Notes: generated by a model from the sequence alone, not told the origin. 64,000 bases of DNA from an uncultured Marinomonas sp. (GCA_938009755.1 CALLIL010000009.1:62001-126000); one strand, 5' to 3'. Counted from the stretch's first letter, positions 40,046-51,371 are shown. Numbers and translations are program-made.

Positions 40046-40524
40046 GTTATGACGACGGGTTAGCAGACCTACATTGGATGTTTGATATGCTTCACCATAT
40101 CGATGTGGGTTTGGTGGTTGTGAACCAACAATACGAAGTGAAATTGTGGAACAGTTTCATGGAAAACCACAGTGGCGTCAGCTCTTCCATTGCAAAAGAG
40201 CAATCGCTTTTGTCTATTTTTCCGACTCTGGATGAAAGTTGGCTATGTCAGAAAATGGAAACAGTTTTTGCATTGAAAACACCAATTTACATTTCTTGGG
40301 AACAACGCCCGAATCTATTTCCTTTTAAAAGTTGCCGACCAATTACAGGTATTGCAGATAAAATGTACCAGAATGTGGCGATTCGTCCTATTTCAAACCC
40401 AGATGGATCGGTGAAGCACCTTTGCTTGATTGTGTATGATGTGACAGATATTGCGACGAATAAAATGGCTCTGACGTCTGCGAATCAAAGGCTTCATCGA
40501 TTGATGAAAGCCCTTTCTAAATAA
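40042..40524 (+). CDS. PAS-domain protein
   Basis: MLHHIDVGLVVVNQQYEVKLWNSFMENHSG...GSVKHLCLIVYDVTDIA; 4-nt overlap with the receiver gene. Confidence 0.75.
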   Translation: MSYDDGLADLHWMFDMLHHIDVGLVVVNQQYEVKLWNSFMENHSGVSSSIAKEQSLLSIFPTLDESWLCQKMETVFALKTPIYISWEQRPNLFPFKSCRPITGIADKMYQNVAIRPISNPDGSVKHLCLIVYDVTDIATNKMALTSANQRLHRLMKALSK

Positions 40525-40590
40525 AATGTATTCTGTTTGCTGCTGTAAATAACTTTATTAATTAACGCTTACTTAATAAGAATCTAGCCT

Positions 40591-40622
40591 CTTTTCCATT
40601 GAGTTGGTAAAGAGGTTTTTTT
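40591..40622 (+). terminator. Intrinsic terminator
   Basis: CCTCTTTTCC...GGTAAAGAGG stem then TTTTTTT. Confidence 0.75.
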
Positions 40623-41100
40623 ATGGTGTCTTATACAGTGCAACTGACGCTTTTTTGTCCTTGTCCCCCAATAGACATTGGGCTTCTGGATCAATAAGAA
40701 CGTGACCGTTCATGGCTTCGCGACCTAAAAGCATTCTGTGGCCCATAGAATCACGGTTAGTTAGCGTGACTTCAATATCCCATGTTTTTTGCCCTAAAGA
40801 GACTGGGGTTCGAATGACTGGACGTTTTTCTTTGTCTCCACTTGAGCTCTTGACGACTCTTTGGTCAACCAGTGCGGCCTCACAATGGATGGCGATTGTT
40901 GTATTGCCTTGGAGCGGGTGAACGTCAAATTTGACCCAGTGCTCATTACCTTTCTCAAAGCGTTCAATATTGATGGCGTGAATGGATGATGTTTTTGCAC
41001 CTGAATCTACTCTCGCCTTAATGGCTGGGATCGCTAAATTAGGAAAGGTACACCATTCGCTGTTGCCTATAATAGTTTTCGATTCGTGTGATGGATGCAT
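40621..41100 (-). CDS. RimK-associated-type retropepsin-like (ATP-dependent zinc protease) protein
   Basis: IKARVDSGAKTSSIHAINIERF... RVVKSSSGDKEKRPVIRTPVSLG... MLLGREAMNGHVLIDP. Confidence 0.8.
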   Translation of the reverse strand: MHPSHESKTIIGNSEWCTFPNLAIPAIKARVDSGAKTSSIHAINIERFEKGNEHWVKFDVHPLQGNTTIAIHCEAALVDQRVVKSSSGDKEKRPVIRTPVSLGQKTWDIEVTLTNRDSMGHRMLLGREAMNGHVLIDPEAQCLLGDKDKKASVALYKTP

Positions 41101-41321
41101 GAAAATTGAGTGCCTTTTAGAAGGTAATAAAACTATTTCAAAAAAATATAATGTGGTTCTCTAAGAGGGGTTATAGCCTAAAATACGGATTAGGTTAAGT
41201 TTTTATTGATCCACAACAGAGTTATTTGTTTTGTTGAATTGTGACTATAAACATAAAGTATTGTAATCGTGTTCTCTAAAGTTAATATGTGCGCATAATA
41301 AATAGTTTAGCGGAGTTGTTG

Positions 41322-42242
41322 ATGAATGGCCGACTGATAAATGAGTTGGAAGAACTGGGCGGAGAGATACGTCCAGCAAGCTTGAAAAAGTGTGATGAGA
41401 TCGTGATCGATCAACCGGGTTTTAGTGCAGTTATCGCATTATGGGGCGGACATCTGGCAAGCTTTATTCCTGCTGGTCAAGAGGACCTTTTGTTTCAATC
41501 TGAGAATCTGGGTGGCAGTGGACGATTCGATCGACGTCATTTTGGTGTTCCTGTTTGCTGGCCTTGGTTTGGTGCTAATGAAGATCATGATGATTACCCA
41601 GCGCACGGTTTGGCTCGTTACTTCCGCTGGGAATTGATTGAGGCTGGTCGCTTCAAAAATGGCGATATTAAAATCGTGATTCGTTTGGCGTCGGAAACAC
41701 ATCCTTTAATTGAAGAAATGTGGTCTTACGCTTTTGAATTACGCCAAGTGTTTCGTTTCTCAAGCAAAGGTTTTTGCATCAACTTCTCGGCTGCAAACTT
41801 GTCTGATAAACCGATGCCGATCAGTGAGGCATTACATACTTATTTTAATGTTGGAGACAACCAAACGGCTCAAGTAAACGGTTTAGAGAATGTCACCTAC
41901 ATAGATAAATTTGATAATAACAAACGTGTAAATAGCGAAAATCCTATTACGCCTTGTGATTACATGGACCGAGTATATGTGTCTGCGCCTGAGAAGTGCG
42001 AGATTGAAGACGCGGAATTTAACCGCAGGCTCGTGATTAAGACTGAAGGTAGTCGAAATACAGTCGTGTGGAACCCAGGTGCGGCATTAGCGAAAACGCG
42101 TACGGACATGGAAGATCATGAATATCGTCGTTTTGTGTGCGTAGAGGCTGCTAACGTACTCGATCAAGGATATGAAATTGCACCGGGTGATATTCATCAA
42201 CTGAAATTGAAAGTCAGACACAAGCCAATCAGCGAAGAATAA
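41322..42242 (+). CDS. D-hexose-6-phosphate mutarotase (aldose 1-epimerase-like)
   Basis: GGSGRFDRRHFGVPVCWPWFGANEDHDDYPAHGLARYFRWEL; EALHTYFNVGD. Confidence 0.88.
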   Translation: MNGRLINELEELGGEIRPASLKKCDEIVIDQPGFSAVIALWGGHLASFIPAGQEDLLFQSENLGGSGRFDRRHFGVPVCWPWFGANEDHDDYPAHGLARYFRWELIEAGRFKNGDIKIVIRLASETHPLIEEMWSYAFELRQVFRFSSKGFCINFSAANLSDKPMPISEALHTYFNVGDNQTAQVNGLENVTYIDKFDNNKRVNSENPITPCDYMDRVYVSAPEKCEIEDAEFNRRLVIKTEGSRNTVVWNPGAALAKTRTDMEDHEYRRFVCVEAANVLDQGYEIAPGDIHQLKLKVRHKPISEE

Positions 42243-42264
42243 GTGTTTACAGTGTGCTGGATTA

Positions 42265-42311
42265 ACTAAAAAAACTCGCGCTTATTTTGAATAAACGCGA
42301 GTTTTTTAGTT
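42265..42311. terminator. Bidirectional intrinsic terminator between convergent genes
   Basis: Perfect 16-bp stem AACTAAAAAACTCGCG...CGCGAGTTTTTTAGTT. Confidence 0.92.
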
Positions 42312-42335
42312 AGAAATGTCAAACCGAGGTCAGTG

Positions 42336-43112
42336 TTAATCGATATTGTATTCCATGATTAACGGCGCGTGATCTGAGAAACGCTGTCCTTTGTAAATAC
42401 TGCCGCCTTGTATTAGACCTTTAATACCTGGCGTAACGATTTGATAATCGAGGCGTCCACCTTCATCTAGTTTCCAAGCGCGTTCGTAATCTGGCCACCA
42501 AGTGTATTGTTTGTCTTGTTTATTTACTTGGCGGAACGCATCAATGTATTCCAGTTCATTGAAGATTTCGTTGATCCATTTGCGCTCTTCTGGCAAGAAG
42601 CCTGAGTTTCGTTGGTTGACAAACCAGCTGCTCACATCGATAGGAGAGCGAGCTACGTTTGCTGTGCCGCAGAAAATATACTCACGGCGCTTTCTTCGTG
42701 TTTTCACTAAATGACTTTTGAAACCTTCCATAAAGCGATATTTGTGCTCCTGGAGGTCTTCTTCATGGTTTGATCCATGAGGTGTCAAAAAAGCACCAAT
42801 ACTGACTTTATCAAAGTCGGCTTGAATAAAGCGTCCCTCGAAATCACATTCAGGAAAACCCATGCCAGTCATAATGGCTTTTGGCATGGTTTTGCAATAG
42901 ATTGCCACACCTGCTTGCTCAGGATTTTCTAGCGAGTCAAAAAAGTACGTATTGTATCCAGGTGGAAAGAATACGCTGTCTTTTAGTGTGCGTTCATCTG
43001 CCTGTATGTCTTGCAGACATACAACATCTGGGTCCTGGCGAACCATCCATTCAAAGAAGCCACGATCTGCAGCTTGTCTTATACCGTTTACATTAAGGCT
43101 GATGACCTTCAT
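42336..43112 (-). CDS. xthA: Exodeoxyribonuclease III family
   Basis: MKVISLNVNGIRQAADRGFFEWMVRQDPDVVCLQDIQ... FSDHAPLIMEY. Confidence 0.93.
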   Translation of the reverse strand: MKVISLNVNGIRQAADRGFFEWMVRQDPDVVCLQDIQADERTLKDSVFFPPGYNTYFFDSLENPEQAGVAIYCKTMPKAIMTGMGFPECDFEGRFIQADFDKVSIGAFLTPHGSNHEEDLQEHKYRFMEGFKSHLVKTRRKRREYIFCGTANVARSPIDVSSWFVNQRNSGFLPEERKWINEIFNELEYIDAFRQVNKQDKQYTWWPDYERAWKLDEGGRLDYQIVTPGIKGLIQGGSIYKGQRFSDHAPLIMEYNID

Positions 43113-43229
43113 TTCTGGTCCCTACAATTCCTAACCGTGTGTTATATTAGCGCCTATCCAATGTTGGCATAGTTTCGCTCGTGTTTAAGTGACGCTTTGT
43201 TTTGTATTATTTATCTTTCTGGAGTTGGC

Positions 43230-43877
43230 ATGAAACCTTACCAAAGAGAATTTATTGAATTCGCTATCGAACAAAACGTATTACGCTTTGGCGAATTTAC
43301 TCTTAAATCAGGCCGCGTAAGCCCGTACTTTTTTAACGCTGGTCTTTTTAATTCTGGCCAAGCGCTTGCTAAGTTAGGTCGCTTCTACGCGGCGACACTA
43401 ATGGAAGCAAATGTTCCATTCGATGTTTTGTTTGGCCCTGCTTATAAAGGCATTCCATTGGCCACTACAACGGCCGTTGCCTTATATGATCTACATAATG
43501 TAGACACTCCGTATGTTTTCAACCGCAAAGAGGCAAAAGCACATGGTGAAGGCGGTTCTCTGGTCGGTGCGCCTTTGACGGGTGACGTCATGATTATCGA
43601 TGATGTCATTACCGCTGGTACCGCGATCCGAGAAGTGATGGCAATCATTGATGATGCCAACGCTAAACCGGCTGGTGTTCTTATCGCCTTAAACCGCGAA
43701 GAACGTGGTCAAGGTGAATTGTCTGCCATTCAAGAAGTCGAACGTGACTTTAATATGCCTGTCATCAGTATCGTCTCGTTAAACGATATTATGACTTACT
43801 TAGCAGAGCAAGATGCGCCTGAATTTGCTGAACATCTTGGTGCAGTGAAGGCATATCGCCTTAAATATGGCATCTAA
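43230..43877 (+). CDS. pyrE: Orotate phosphoribosyltransferase
   Basis: [57 protein letters not shown]. Confidence 0.96.
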   Translation: MKPYQREFIEFAIEQNVLRFGEFTLKSGRVSPYFFNAGLFNSGQALAKLGRFYAATLMEANVPFDVLFGPAYKGIPLATTTAVALYDLHNVDTPYVFNRKEAKAHGEGGSLVGAPLTGDVMIIDDVITAGTAIREVMAIIDDANAKPAGVLIALNREERGQGELSAIQEVERDFNMPVISIVSLNDIMTYLAEQDAPEFAEHLGAVKAYRLKYGI

Positions 43878-43917
43878 TTCAAGCACATTACTAGGGTTGG
43901 AAGCTCGCTTCTCAGCC

Positions 43918-44514
43918 CTAGCGATTTAACATCAAGTTTTGTGCCAATGCTTTCCATTGTTCTTGCCAAACATTCATTGGCTTCACTTTAAATTCGCTAC
44001 GAACATAGTGGCGAATTTTGCCTTCTATAATGGCGACAAGGAAATTCGCGCAAGGGGCAACACCCATGGTCGGACGTAAACCTTGTTTTAAATCCGCTTC
44101 GCGAAGTACTTGTTTTAATTGAGTTTCGATTCTGTCGAACACTTGCGCAATGCGCAGGCGCAAACGTTCAGTTTCGCCGGCCAATGCGTCTGCCGTTAAT
44201 AATCGGCACATCCCCGGATTTTGCTCGGCGAACCCAAGAATCAGCATGAGCATCATTTCAACTCGAGCAATCGCGTCGTTTTCTTCTTGGATAATACGGT
44301 TAATACGAGTGAATAACGCTTCTTCAATAAACTCGATTAAGCCTTCAAACATTTTTGCTTTGCTAGGGAAGTGGCGATAAAGCGCCGCTTCAGAAACGCC
44401 AACTTGTTTTGCCAAAGACGCTGTCGTGATGCGAGCGCCTGGGCTGCTTTCTAGCATTTGAGCAAGCGCTTGTAATATCTGTGTTCGACGATCGTTTTTC
44501 TTAGTGCTCATCAA
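43918..44514 (-). CDS. slmA: Nucleoid occlusion factor SlmA (TetR family)
   Basis: ASLAKQVGVSEAALYRHFPSKAKMFEGLIEFIEE; located between pyrE and argB. Confidence 0.93.
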   Translation of the reverse strand: MMSTKKNDRRTQILQALAQMLESSPGARITTASLAKQVGVSEAALYRHFPSKAKMFEGLIEFIEEALFTRINRIIQEENDAIARVEMMLMLILGFAEQNPGMCRLLTADALAGETERLRLRIAQVFDRIETQLKQVLREADLKQGLRPTMGVAPCANFLVAIIEGKIRHYVRSEFKVKPMNVWQEQWKALAQNLMLNR

Positions 44515-44596
44515 TTTATCCAGTGTCTAACCAATCTACTTCATCAAGCGGATATCGCCTAGCGTCTATTTAAAAGACGATTGGCGATGTGATGTT

Positions 44597-45508
<912 letters not shown>

Positions 45509-45670
45509 CTACAACTCCTGTAAGTAAATAAAGGCAGCATAAACTCGGTATGAGCTTGAGGATACACAATGCTACCAATGAATAAATTAATGGGCTGCTA
45601 TGAAGAAGTGTTGCCATGAAAGGCGAACAATGAGTGTGAGCAACCACTTAGGTGGGAAATAATAGCGTGA

Positions 45671-45816
45671 TATAAAAGGATTAACTATAAAAAAATGTAT
45701 GAAACTTACGAAGTTAAGGCTTAAAAAAGTAAATATATTTTCAGTTTGAGGATAAGGGTGAGTTAATTCTTCAAGTGGGAAGTAATAGGTGAAAATAATT
45801 CACCTATTACAATATT
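45671..45816 (+). ncRNA. Candidate small RNA in the argB-dut gap (low confidence)
   Basis: Extended -10-like TGATATAAA at 45668-45676 and a plus-strand terminator-like hairpin at 45782-45810 with a following AATATTTTTT; no ORF between. Confidence 0.3.
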
Positions 45817-45820
45817 TTTT
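45782..45820 (+). terminator. Strong hairpin with T-rich tract on the plus strand
   Basis: GTAATAGGTGAA-AATAA-TTCACCTATTAC perfect 12-bp stem followed by AATATTTTTT. Confidence 0.7.
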
Positions 45821-45821
45821 G

Positions 45822-46280
45822 TTATTTTGTTCCAGTATGTCCGAAGCCGCCTTCGCCACGTTCAGTACTTTCAAACTCTGTCACAATATCAAACTCTGCT
45901 TGAACAACAGGCAGTAATACTAGCTGTGCAACACGTTCACCCGGTTCAATAGTGAAAGTTGTATTGCCGCGGTTCCAACAAGACACCATTAACTCGCCTT
46001 GGTAATCGGAATCGATTAAACCAACCAAGTTTCCTAGCACGATGCCATGTTTATGGCCCAAACCAGAGCGCGGAAGAATCGTCGCAGCTAAGCTCGGATC
46101 TTGAATATAAATAGACAAACCCGTAGGTAATAATGTGGTTTCACCTGGAGCGAGATCAATCGCAGCATCAAGGCAGGCGCGCAAGTCCAAACCTGCCGAC
46201 CCTTCTGTTGCATAGGTTGGTAATGGAATCCCATTGCCAATTTTATCGCTGAGTATTTTTAACTGAATAGGGTGTTTCAT
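45822..46280 (-). CDS. dut: dUTP diphosphatase
   Basis: [63 protein letters not shown]. Confidence 0.96.
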   Translation of the reverse strand: MKHPIQLKILSDKIGNGIPLPTYATEGSAGLDLRACLDAAIDLAPGETTLLPTGLSIYIQDPSLAATILPRSGLGHKHGIVLGNLVGLIDSDYQGELMVSCWNRGNTTFTIEPGERVAQLVLLPVVQAEFDIVTEFESTERGEGGFGHTGTK

Positions 46281-46320
46281 AGCTTTATTCTCTTCATTCT
46301 TTGTTTAGGGTAAGCCACGC

Positions 46321-47544
46321 TTAACGTACTGATTGAGTGTGCTTATAAATAAATTCGACGAGCTGGTTACCTAGCTCGCTTTTTGCGGCTTTTTCTGGCG
46401 ACCATGTTTGCTCTTTGGTAATGACAGTGACTTGGTTTTCATCTTGATTGAAGCCAATATCCGAACGAGAAACATCGTTGGCAACAATGATGTCTAAGCC
46501 TTTCCGTTCCAGTTTTCCTTGCGCGTATTCGATCACATTTTGTGTTTCAGCGGCAAACCCAACCATGGTTTTCGCATGCTTATTTTCCGACAGTGTGGCA
46601 ATGATGTCTGGGTTTTTCACCAAGACGAGCTGCATTTCATCTGTATCGGATTGCTTCTTCATCTTTTGGTCTGTGGCGGTTTTCATTTTAAAGTCTGCCA
46701 CGGCGGCGGCACCAATGAATACATCGGCTGGCGTAGCCATGCTTTGTTCACAGGCGGCTAACATCTCGTCTGCGCTTTTCACTGAAAGCAAATTGACGCC
46801 TTGCGGTGGAACGCATTGCACTGGGCCGCTCACTAGCGTGACTTTCGCGCCACGAGCCAATGCGGCGGTTGCTAAGGCGTAACCCATTTTTCCGGAACTG
46901 TGATTGCTGATGTAACGGACAGGGTCGATGGCTTCCATGGTTGGGCCAGCGGTAATGACCCAATGTTGCCCTGCTAAGTCTTGTTTAATCGACGTGTTAT
47001 TAAAGTGCTGAGATATGGCGTTAAAGATATCGCTTGGTTCGCTCATGCGACCTGGGCCAATATCGCCACAAGCTTGCGCGCCATCGGCAGGGCCAACACT
47101 TAGCACACCGCGTTTTGTTAATAGGGCATAATTATCTTGCGTTGCAGGATGTCGCCACATAGCTTGATTCATGGCTGGTGCCAACAGCACAGGTGATTCA
47201 GTGGCAATACAAAGCGTTGATAGTAAATCGTTTGCCATGCCTTGGCTGTAGCGTGCCATGAAGTCCGCAGAGGCCGGTGCGATTACAATCAAATCGGCCC
47301 ATTTCGCCAGCTCAATGTGTCCCATACCTGCTTCGGCGTTTGGGTCTAATAAAGTACTGCGCACTGGATGGCCAGAAATCGCCTGTAATGTCATTTCTGT
47401 CACAAAGGCTTTTGCGCCTTCTGTTAATACCACCTGAACATCCGCTCCAGCTTTGGTTAATAGTCGTATCAACTCAATGCTTTTGTAGGCGGCAATACCG
47501 CCGGTGATGCCTAATAGAATGCGTTTTTGCGATAGATCTGACAT
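46321..47544 (-). CDS. coaBC: Bifunctional phosphopantothenoylcysteine decarboxylase/phosphopantothenate-cysteine ligase
   Basis: RILLGITGGIAAYKSIELIRLLTKAGADVQVVLT; APAMNQAMW; ITAGPTMEAIDPVRYISNHSSGKMG. Confidence 0.96.
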   Translation of the reverse strand: MSDLSQKRILLGITGGIAAYKSIELIRLLTKAGADVQVVLTEGAKAFVTEMTLQAISGHPVRSTLLDPNAEAGMGHIELAKWADLIVIAPASADFMARYSQGMANDLLSTLCIATESPVLLAPAMNQAMWRHPATQDNYALLTKRGVLSVGPADGAQACGDIGPGRMSEPSDIFNAISQHFNNTSIKQDLAGQHWVITAGPTMEAIDPVRYISNHSSGKMGYALATAALARGAKVTLVSGPVQCVPPQGVNLLSVKSADEMLAACEQSMATPADVFIGAAAVADFKMKTATDQKMKKQSDTDEMQLVLVKNPDIIATLSENKHAKTMVGFAAETQNVIEYAQGKLERKGLDIIVANDVSRSDIGFNQDENQVTVITKEQTWSPEKAAKSELGNQLVEFIYKHTQSVR

Positions 47545-47677
47545 AAAAAACTTCTCAATTCTTTCTGTGATAGATAAAGTAAACTCTCAACGAAAACAAA
47601 TAAAGACAGGATGCCTTTTGTTTCGTTGGTGGTTTATTGAAATTAAAGCAAGATTATCATGGATCAAGGAGTAGATC

Positions 47678-48352
47678 ATGAGTATTAAACACTGGCCAGA
47701 ACAGGAAAGACCACGCGAAAAACTGATTCACCAAGGCGCGAGCGCGTTAACGGATGCAGAATTACTGGCGATTTTTCTTCGTACGGGAACGCAAGGTATT
47801 AGTGCCGTCGAACTTGCTAGACAAGTATTGACTCAATTTGGTGGATTACGTTCCCTTTTATCTGCAAGTCGAGAAGAGTTCTGCAAAGGCTTTGGGTTGG
47901 GAGACGCAAAATACACCCAGTTACAAGCGGTGCTTGAAATGTCTAAACGACATTTGAAAGAGCAGTTGGTGCGTGAAACCGTCTTTACCGATGCAGAACA
48001 TGTAAGAAGTTACCTTTCTTCCCAGTTACGACACTCTCAACGAGAAGTCTTTGCCGTTTTATTTTTGGATACGCAACATCGGCTCATCCGATACCAAGAA
48101 CTTTTTTTTGGCACCATTGACGCTGCAGCCGTTTATCCAAGGGAAGTCGTTAAGGCTGCATTGCAGAACAACGCAGCGGCGGTCATTCTTGCCCACAATC
48201 ACCCAAGTGGTGTCGCCGAACCCAGTCACGCAGACATTTCTATTACGGCGAAAATCAAAGACGCTTTGATGCTTATTGATGTGAGGTTACTTGATCACTT
48301 TATCGTGGGAGACGCGAACCCTGTGTCATTGGCAGAAAGAGGTTTGGTTTGA
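47678..48352 (+). CDS. radC: RadC family (JAB domain) protein
   Basis: [52 protein letters not shown]. Confidence 0.95.
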   Translation: MSIKHWPEQERPREKLIHQGASALTDAELLAIFLRTGTQGISAVELARQVLTQFGGLRSLLSASREEFCKGFGLGDAKYTQLQAVLEMSKRHLKEQLVRETVFTDAEHVRSYLSSQLRHSQREVFAVLFLDTQHRLIRYQELFFGTIDAAAVYPREVVKAALQNNAAAVILAHNHPSGVAEPSHADISITAKIKDALMLIDVRLLDHFIVGDANPVSLAERGLV

Positions 48353-48360
48353 AGATGTTG

Positions 48361-48861
48361 CTACAGTGGGATGTCTAAACCGACTTTTACGTTATTTATA
48401 ACTATGTTGGAGTGGAGTTTCAAAATTGTCTCATCATCCATTAATAGAGTTTGCGTGATGAGTTCATACTCTTGCATGCTTGAAGCGGCAATCATTGAAA
48501 TAAAATCATTCTTGCCTGCGACGTAATAACACCGTTGTACGCTAGGGTGGTTTTGCATTTTTAGTTTGAAATTGTTGACGACGGAAGAGCCGCCTCGAAC
48601 GAGAACGACTTCTACGAGAATTAACACGTGACTGCCTATTTTTGAAGGGGATGATATCGCTACCTCTTTTTCAATGGCTTTAGAGTCTCTTAGGTGCTTC
48701 AATCTTCGTTGAACAGCAGTGGAAGATAAGCCGATTTCTTGTCCAATGCTTTCCGTTGTCCTGCGAGAATTTGACTGCATGATTTTTAAAATGTGATGAT
48801 CAAAATTATCTAGCGCGAAGGGATTTCCCATAAAATGAATAAATACGTAGTAATTCTGCAT
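48361..48861 (-). CDS. Lrp/AsnC-family transcriptional regulator
   Basis: LDNFDHHILKIMQSNSRRTTESIGQEIGLSSTAVQRRLKHLRDSKAIEKEVAIS. Confidence 0.93.
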   Translation of the reverse strand: MQNYYVFIHFMGNPFALDNFDHHILKIMQSNSRRTTESIGQEIGLSSTAVQRRLKHLRDSKAIEKEVAISSPSKIGSHVLILVEVVLVRGGSSVVNNFKLKMQNHPSVQRCYYVAGKNDFISMIAASSMQEYELITQTLLMDDETILKLHSNIVINNVKVGLDIPL

Positions 48862-48940
48862 TTTACTGTGTGTTTTTATGTGTTTGGTTTTTATTCTGCA
48901 CGTAAACTATTTGAAACCCAATATTAAGTAGGAGCGTTGG

Positions 48941-49852
48941 ATGCCTTTTAAGAACAAAGACATATTACTGGGTGTAGGAATGGGGTTGATTGCGTCATTA
49001 ATTTGGGGGAGTTGGCCTGTTCTGTCTAAGTTTGGGCAAATTCAAAATGTCACGTCTTTGGAACTCACGATATTACGTTTTGGCGTGTCAGGAATTATTT
49101 TATTGCCTGTATTGTTTTTCCACTCAGTTTCGTTGCGATTATTGTGTACTAAAGGCGTTGTTTTGGCGATTGGTGCTGGCGCGCCATATATCTTGTTGGC
49201 GATGAAAGGCATAACTTTATCTTCCAGTGCGCACTTTGGCATTGTTGCACCTAGTTGTATGCTGGTTTTCTCCACCTTAGGCAGCATGTATTTATTGTCG
49301 GAAAAGTTGTCTAAGCAGCGAATACTTGGCGTTCTTATCATTGTATTGGGTATTTTATTTGTTGGATTAAGCAGCTTTCACCGGATGAGTGTTGATGTTT
49401 TTATTGGTGATCTGATGTTTGTTGGTTGTGGCGCTTTATGGGCAAGTTTCACATTGTTGAGTAAATATTGGCAATTAAAAGCTTGGGTGGCAACGGCAAT
49501 GGTATCCGTGGTGTCTGGTGTTGTGTGTTTGTCTTTGTATTTACTTCACCAAGACACAACCTTCATTAGTTTGCCTATTACGACGGTATTAATGCACGGC
49601 ACGTTCCAAGGTGTGTTTGCAGCTATTGTTGCATTATACAGTTACTCAAAAAGTGTGACGCTTTTGGGGGCAGCGAAGGGTGCTGTCTTTGCTGCTCTGG
49701 TGCCGCCGTTTGCTCTGTGTCTAGGTGTGTTGATTCTTAATGAGACAGTGACTTGGGTTGAAATCATTGGTATTACTTGTGTTGTGGTGGGAATGTTGTT
49801 CGCTTTAGGCTTGGTTTCGTTCTCACAGAAAAAGGAATACGTGTCTAATTGA
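48941..49852 (+). CDS. DMT/EamA-family transporter
   Basis: Ten-TM-like EamA protein divergent from the Lrp regulator. Confidence 0.85.
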   Translation: MPFKNKDILLGVGMGLIASLIWGSWPVLSKFGQIQNVTSLELTILRFGVSGIILLPVLFFHSVSLRLLCTKGVVLAIGAGAPYILLAMKGITLSSSAHFGIVAPSCMLVFSTLGSMYLLSEKLSKQRILGVLIIVLGILFVGLSSFHRMSVDVFIGDLMFVGCGALWASFTLLSKYWQLKAWVATAMVSVVSGVVCLSLYLLHQDTTFISLPITTVLMHGTFQGVFAAIVALYSYSKSVTLLGAAKGAVFAALVPPFALCLGVLILNETVTWVEIIGITCVVVGMLFALGLVSFSQKKEYVSN

Positions 49853-50013
49853 TCATTTTTTTAACAAAAAGTTTGCTCGATAGGCTGTGTTATGGGAAAA
49901 TGCGCGCCGCTATACCCTTGGTATGGGATTTTTTTGATTCATAAGGAATCATGCTCCGCCTGAGGAAGTGTTTTACTTCCAATAATTCTGGATAGCACAA
50001 AAGGTATTTAATT

Positions 50014-50250
50014 ATGTCTCGCGTATGTCAAGTTACAGGGAAACGACCTGTTACAGGTAATAACGTTTCTCACTCAAAGCGTCGTACTAAGCGTCGTTTT
50101 CTTCCTAACCTTCACTGGCACCGTTTTTGGGTTGACAGCGAAAACCGTTACGTTCGTATCCGTGTATCTTCTAAAGGTATGCGTATTATCGATAAAAAAG
50201 GCATTGATGCAGTTCTTGCTGACATGCGTGCTAACGGCGAAAAAGTATAA
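50014..50250 (+). CDS. rpmB: 50S ribosomal protein L28
   Basis: [40 protein letters not shown]. Confidence 0.98.
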   Translation: MSRVCQVTGKRPVTGNNVSHSKRRTKRRFLPNLHWHRFWVDSENRYVRIRVSSKGMRIIDKKGIDAVLADMRANGEKV

Positions 50251-50261
50251 GGATCTGAATC

Positions 50262-50432
50262 ATGGCTTCTAAAGGCGCTCGCGATTTAATTCGCATGGTA
50301 TCTTCTGCTGGTACTGGTCACTTTTACACAACTGACAAGAACAAGCGAAATACTCCGGACAAACTTGAAATGAGAAAGTTTGATCCAGTTGTACGTAAAC
50401 ACGTTATGTACAAAGAAGCGAAAATCAAATAA
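50262..50432 (+). CDS. rpmG: 50S ribosomal protein L33 (absent from the ORF track because of length)
   Basis: My translation: [56 protein letters not shown] (56 aa). Confidence 0.97.
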   Translation: MASKGARDLIRMVSSAGTGHFYTTDKNKRNTPDKLEMRKFDPVVRKHVMYKEAKIK

Positions 50433-50451
50433 TTTTGATTTTCCTCCGAAG

Positions 50452-50479
50452 AAACCGACTCCTAGAGTCGGTTTTTTTG
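50452..50479 (+). terminator. Intrinsic terminator after rpmG
   Basis: AAACCGACTC-CTA-GAGTCGGTTTTTTT. Confidence 0.93.
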
Positions 50480-50552
50480 TATCTAGTAGAACCATTTAAT
50501 ATTGTGTTGCCAGTAACCGTCTGTATTCATCTCATGATAGTCGAGGTCGCTT

Positions 50553-51371
50553 ATGCCTGAATTACCAGAAGTAGAAACGACACTGCGTGGTATTGAGCCG
50601 CATCTGGTGGGTCGAGCCTTGTCTCAAATCGACATTCGTCAACCTAAACTCAGATGGTTGATTACACCAGAGTTGGCGCCTGATATGACAGGACAAGTGA
50701 TTACGCATCTCTCAAGACGAGGGAAATACATCGGTGTGCACACAGCCAACGGAACCTTGATTGTTCATCTTGGTATGTCGGGCAGCTTATATTTTGTGCC
50801 AGAAGAAACGCCGCCTTTGTTTCATGATCATGTGGATTTTCGTTTTGCAGACAATCAACCTTGGTTGAGATACACGGACCCTCGACGTTTTGGTGCGATT
50901 CTTTGGACGAAAGACAATTGGCTTGATCATGAGTTGATTAAACACCTTGGCCCTGAGCCGCTATCAGATGATTTTAATGTTGAGCTGTTGTACTCCCGCG
51001 CGAAAGGTCGGAAAGTGCCGATTAAGACGTTTATTATGGACAGCAAAATTGTTGTTGGTGTTGGTAACATCTATGCCAACGAAGCGTTGTTCAAAGCAGG
51101 TATAAAACCCAGTCGAATGGCTGGCAATATTAGTAAAGCCCGTTTGGCTGTTTTGGTTGAATGCATCAAAATGGTGCTAGATGCTGCTATTAAACAGGGC
51201 GGCACCACGCTAAAAGATTTTGTTGGTGGTGATGGTAAGCCCGGTTACTTCAAACAAGAATTGTCTGTTTATGGTCGTGCAGGTAAGCCCTGTATAGCTT
51301 GTGGCAAGGTTTTAAAAGAAATTCGTCAAGCGCAACGCAGTACAGTGTATTGTACTTTTTGCCAAACTTGA
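50553..51371 (+). CDS. mutM: Formamidopyrimidine-DNA glycosylase
   Basis: MPELPEVETTLRGIEPHLVG; C-terminal zinc finger CIACGKVLKEIRQAQRSTVYCTFCQ. Confidence 0.97.
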   Translation: MPELPEVETTLRGIEPHLVGRALSQIDIRQPKLRWLITPELAPDMTGQVITHLSRRGKYIGVHTANGTLIVHLGMSGSLYFVPEETPPLFHDHVDFRFADNQPWLRYTDPRRFGAILWTKDNWLDHELIKHLGPEPLSDDFNVELLYSRAKGRKVPIKTFIMDSKIVVGVGNIYANEALFKAGIKPSRMAGNISKARLAVLVECIKMVLDAAIKQGGTTLKDFVGGDGKPGYFKQELSVYGRAGKPCIACGKVLKEIRQAQRSTVYCTFCQT

